NCBI GenBank assembly: GCA_002309675.1
Contig: DBXX01000006.1
Coordinates: 1,081 to 8,945, forward strand
Direction: 5' to 3'
Length of the DNA stretch: 7,865 bases
Source: Lachnospiraceae bacterium UBA1201
Lineage (GTDB): Bacteria > Bacillota > Clostridia > Lachnospirales > Lachnospiraceae
The first letter of the stretch is position 1. Each line of letters starts with the position of its first letter. The notes under the pieces were generated by a model. The model ran no database searches. It was not told where the DNA came from and saw only the letters and a list, made by a program, of their open reading frames with translations. This document shows, in pieces, positions 6,562 to 7,865 of this stretch. The position numbers and the translations under genes are program-made.

Positions 6562-7266
6562 ATGGCAGATAAACAAAGAGTATTGATCGTGGACGATGAC
6601 GAGAACATCGCGGAGCTGATCTCCCTGTATCTGATCAAGGAGTGCTTCGAGACGAAGATCGTGCACGACGGGCAGGACGCGCTGGACGCGTTCCATGATT
6701 TCACGCCGCAGATCATTTTGCTGGATCTGATGCTGCCCGGCATGGACGGCTATCAGGTGTGCCGTGAGATCCGCAAGACTTCGCAGACCCCGATCATCAT
6801 GCTTTCGGCAAAGGGCGAGGTCTTCGATAAGGTCCTGGGGCTCGAGCTCGGCGCGGACGACTATATGATCAAACCCTTCGACTCGAAGGAGCTCGTAGCG
6901 CGCGTAAAGGCCGTTTTACGGCGGGTTACGCCGGCGAGCACGGAAACCAACCCGAATGCACAAAAAGGCGAATACGTTGAATATCCGGGGCTCATCGTCA
7001 ACCTTACGAACTACTCCGTCATTTACCGCGGAAAGAGCATCGACATGCCGCCAAAGGAGATCGAACTTTTGTATTTTCTGGCCTCTTCACCCAACCAGGT
7101 GTTCACCCGTGAACAGCTACTGGATCACATCTGGGGCTATGAATACGTCGGCGACACACGTACCGTCGACGTGCACATCAAACGTATCCGTGAGAAGATC
7201 AACGACCATGAAAAATGGGCGCTCTCCACGGTTTGGGGCATCGGTTACAAATTCGAGACAAGATAG
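6562..7266 (+). CDS. OmpR/PhoB-family DNA-binding response regulator
   Basis: This is a 234-residue two-component response regulator, standard length for the OmpR/PhoB class. The receiver domain covers about residues 5-120, with the acidic pocket at Asp11/Asp12, the phosphoacceptor Asp55 (LLDLMLPGMDG), Ser82 and Lys104 (YMIKPF). The winged-helix DNA-binding domain covers about 138-233, with the recognition region TRTVDVHIKRIREKI and the terminal wing VWGIGYKF. All phosphorylation residues are intact, so it should be phosphorylated by a partner kinase and bind direct-repeat DNA. The start at 6562 is fixed by a perfect AGGAGG (6548-6553) 8 nt upstream; an in-frame ATG at 6484 lies inside mutS2 and is not used. 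It begins 22 bp after mutS2 and ends 9 bp before the kinase gene. Similarity to WalR, PhoP or a resistance-type regulator cannot be separated by eye, so no symbol is given. Confidence 0.95.
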   Translation: MADKQRVLIVDDDENIAELISLYLIKECFETKIVHDGQDALDAFHDFTPQIILLDLMLPGMDGYQVCREIRKTSQTPIIMLSAKGEVFDKVLGLELGADDYMIKPFDSKELVARVKAVLRRVTPASTETNPNAQKGEYVEYPGLIVNLTNYSVIYRGKSIDMPPKEIELLYFLASSPNQVFTREQLLDHIWGYEYVGDTRTVDVHIKRIREKINDHEKWALSTVWGIGYKFETR

Positions 7267-7269
7267 GAG
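7265..7269 (+). promoter_or_regulatory. Ribosome binding site overlapping the regulator stop codon
   Basis: AGGAG overlaps the last two bases of the TAG stop of the response regulator and lies 6 nt before the kinase ATG at 7276. This tight arrangement suggests translational coupling of regulator and kinase and supports the chosen kinase start. Confidence 0.7.
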
Positions 7270-7275
7270 TCCGTC

Positions 7276-7865
7276 ATGCGGCGATCGTTATTTACACGTT
7301 TTTTAATTGCATATGTGATCATCGCCGCTGTCGGTTTTATCCTGATGGGAACCTTCGGACGCGATCTGGTCACCGGGCATTTCCGGAAAAAGCTTCAGGA
7401 AAATCTGTACGATCAGGTGAACTACATCGTGACACTGTCGACGAACGGGGCAGGCGCAGACCCTCTGCAAACATTGCTCGAGAACCGGGACATGATCGAA
7501 AGCGTTGCCGAGATCAGTGGCAATGAATTCTGGCTTATGGATCCGAACGGCCTGATCCTCCTGTGTACCAACCGTCAGAGGAGCTTCAACGCCCTGCCCG
7601 CCTTTAACCCAGCGGACAGCGACGCCGCCGGTATCTTCTTCGGCAGGTTCTACGATACATTTTCCACAGACTATATCAGCCGCTTCGCTCCGGTCAATAC
7701 CGGCTTCACCCGTGTGGGCTATGTGATCGGCCATGCCGATTATAAGCAGGTCGAGACGGAAGTATCCCTGGTCATGGGGCGCTTCACATCGGCCGCCGTG
7801 ATCCTAACGCTGATGTTTGCCGCCAGCTTCCTCCTTTTTGAGTTCTTTTTCTTCCGTCCGATGAA
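7276..7865 (+). CDS. Sensor histidine kinase, N-terminal portion (cut by right edge)
   Basis: The first 196 codons are visible and the frame is still open at the edge. Residues about 7-27 form a first membrane helix after a basic start (MRRSLFTRF). About 30-168 form an extracytoplasmic sensor domain containing FWLMDPNGLILL (85-96), a pattern common in PAS/Cache-like sensor folds. About 170-193 form a second membrane helix. The last residues, FFRPM, resemble the proline-containing entry to a HAMP domain. This layout, directly after a response regulator with a coupled ribosome binding site, is that of a membrane histidine kinase. The HAMP, phosphoacceptor His and ATPase domains would lie beyond the window, so kinase identity is inferred from context and topology. 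The expected role is to sense an envelope or extracellular signal and phosphorylate the upstream regulator; the ligand is unknown. Confidence 0.82.
   Translation, partial: MRRSLFTRFLIAYVIIAAVGFILMGTFGRDLVTGHFRKKLQENLYDQVNYIVTLSTNGAGADPLQTLLENRDMIESVAEISGNEFWLMDPNGLILLCTNRQRSFNALPAFNPADSDAAGIFFGRFYDTFSTDYISRFAPVNTGFTRVGYVIGHADYKQVETEVSLVMGRFTSAAVILTLMFAASFLLFEFFFFRPM

Noticed and set aside
7303..7734. A 143-codon minus-strand frame within the kinase gene
   Set aside because: The plus-strand frame has a coupled ribosome binding site, two membrane helices and operon context; the minus-strand frame has none of these.

Overview
The window looks like ordinary chromosome from an anaerobic, moderately GC-rich Firmicute, most likely a Clostridia or Lachnospiraceae-type bacterium. 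This rests on the gene families present: a YhaM-type exoribonuclease, MutS2 with a C-terminal Smr domain, a membrane-anchored HtrA-like protein, and a Gram-positive style OmpR-type two-component pair. It also rests on the AGGAGG-type ribosome binding sites. The taxon is inferred from protein character only. I see no tRNA, rRNA, insertion sequence, phage gene or CRISPR array.

Layout. Two gene sets diverge from one control region at about 3821-4151. Leftward (minus strand) are a membrane-anchored HtrA-like protein with a PDZ domain (2396-3820), the 3'-5' exoribonuclease YhaM (1402-2352), and the 23S rRNA uracil methyltransferase RlmD, whose C-terminus runs off the left edge (1-1355). Rightward (plus strand) are mutS2 (4152-6539), an OmpR/PhoB-type response regulator (6562-7266), and the N-terminal part of its likely sensor histidine kinase (7276 to the right edge). 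Gaps within each set are short (about 9-46 bp), so each set is probably an operon.

The control region holds two good sigma-A-type promoters facing away from each other. The rightward one has a perfect extended -10. Its predicted transcript begins with a roughly 168-nt leader in which the first bases are complementary to a stretch about 90 nt downstream, enclosing two hairpins. That is a riboswitch-like arrangement I cannot assign to a known family.

The most unusual protein is the HtrA-like one. The trypsin fold and PDZ domain are recognisable, but all three catalytic triad positions (His, Asp, Ser) appear replaced by Glu, Gly and Gly. It is probably a pseudoprotease that acts as a binding or sensing protein. 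MutS2 keeps its ATPase motifs and the Smr HGRGTG motif but lacks the Asp and Arg of the Smr LDLR motif. Three of the six genes act on RNA or ribosomes (RlmD on 23S rRNA, YhaM on RNA 3' ends, MutS2 on recombination and collided ribosomes). The two-component pair suggests that envelope sensing is tied to the same transcript.
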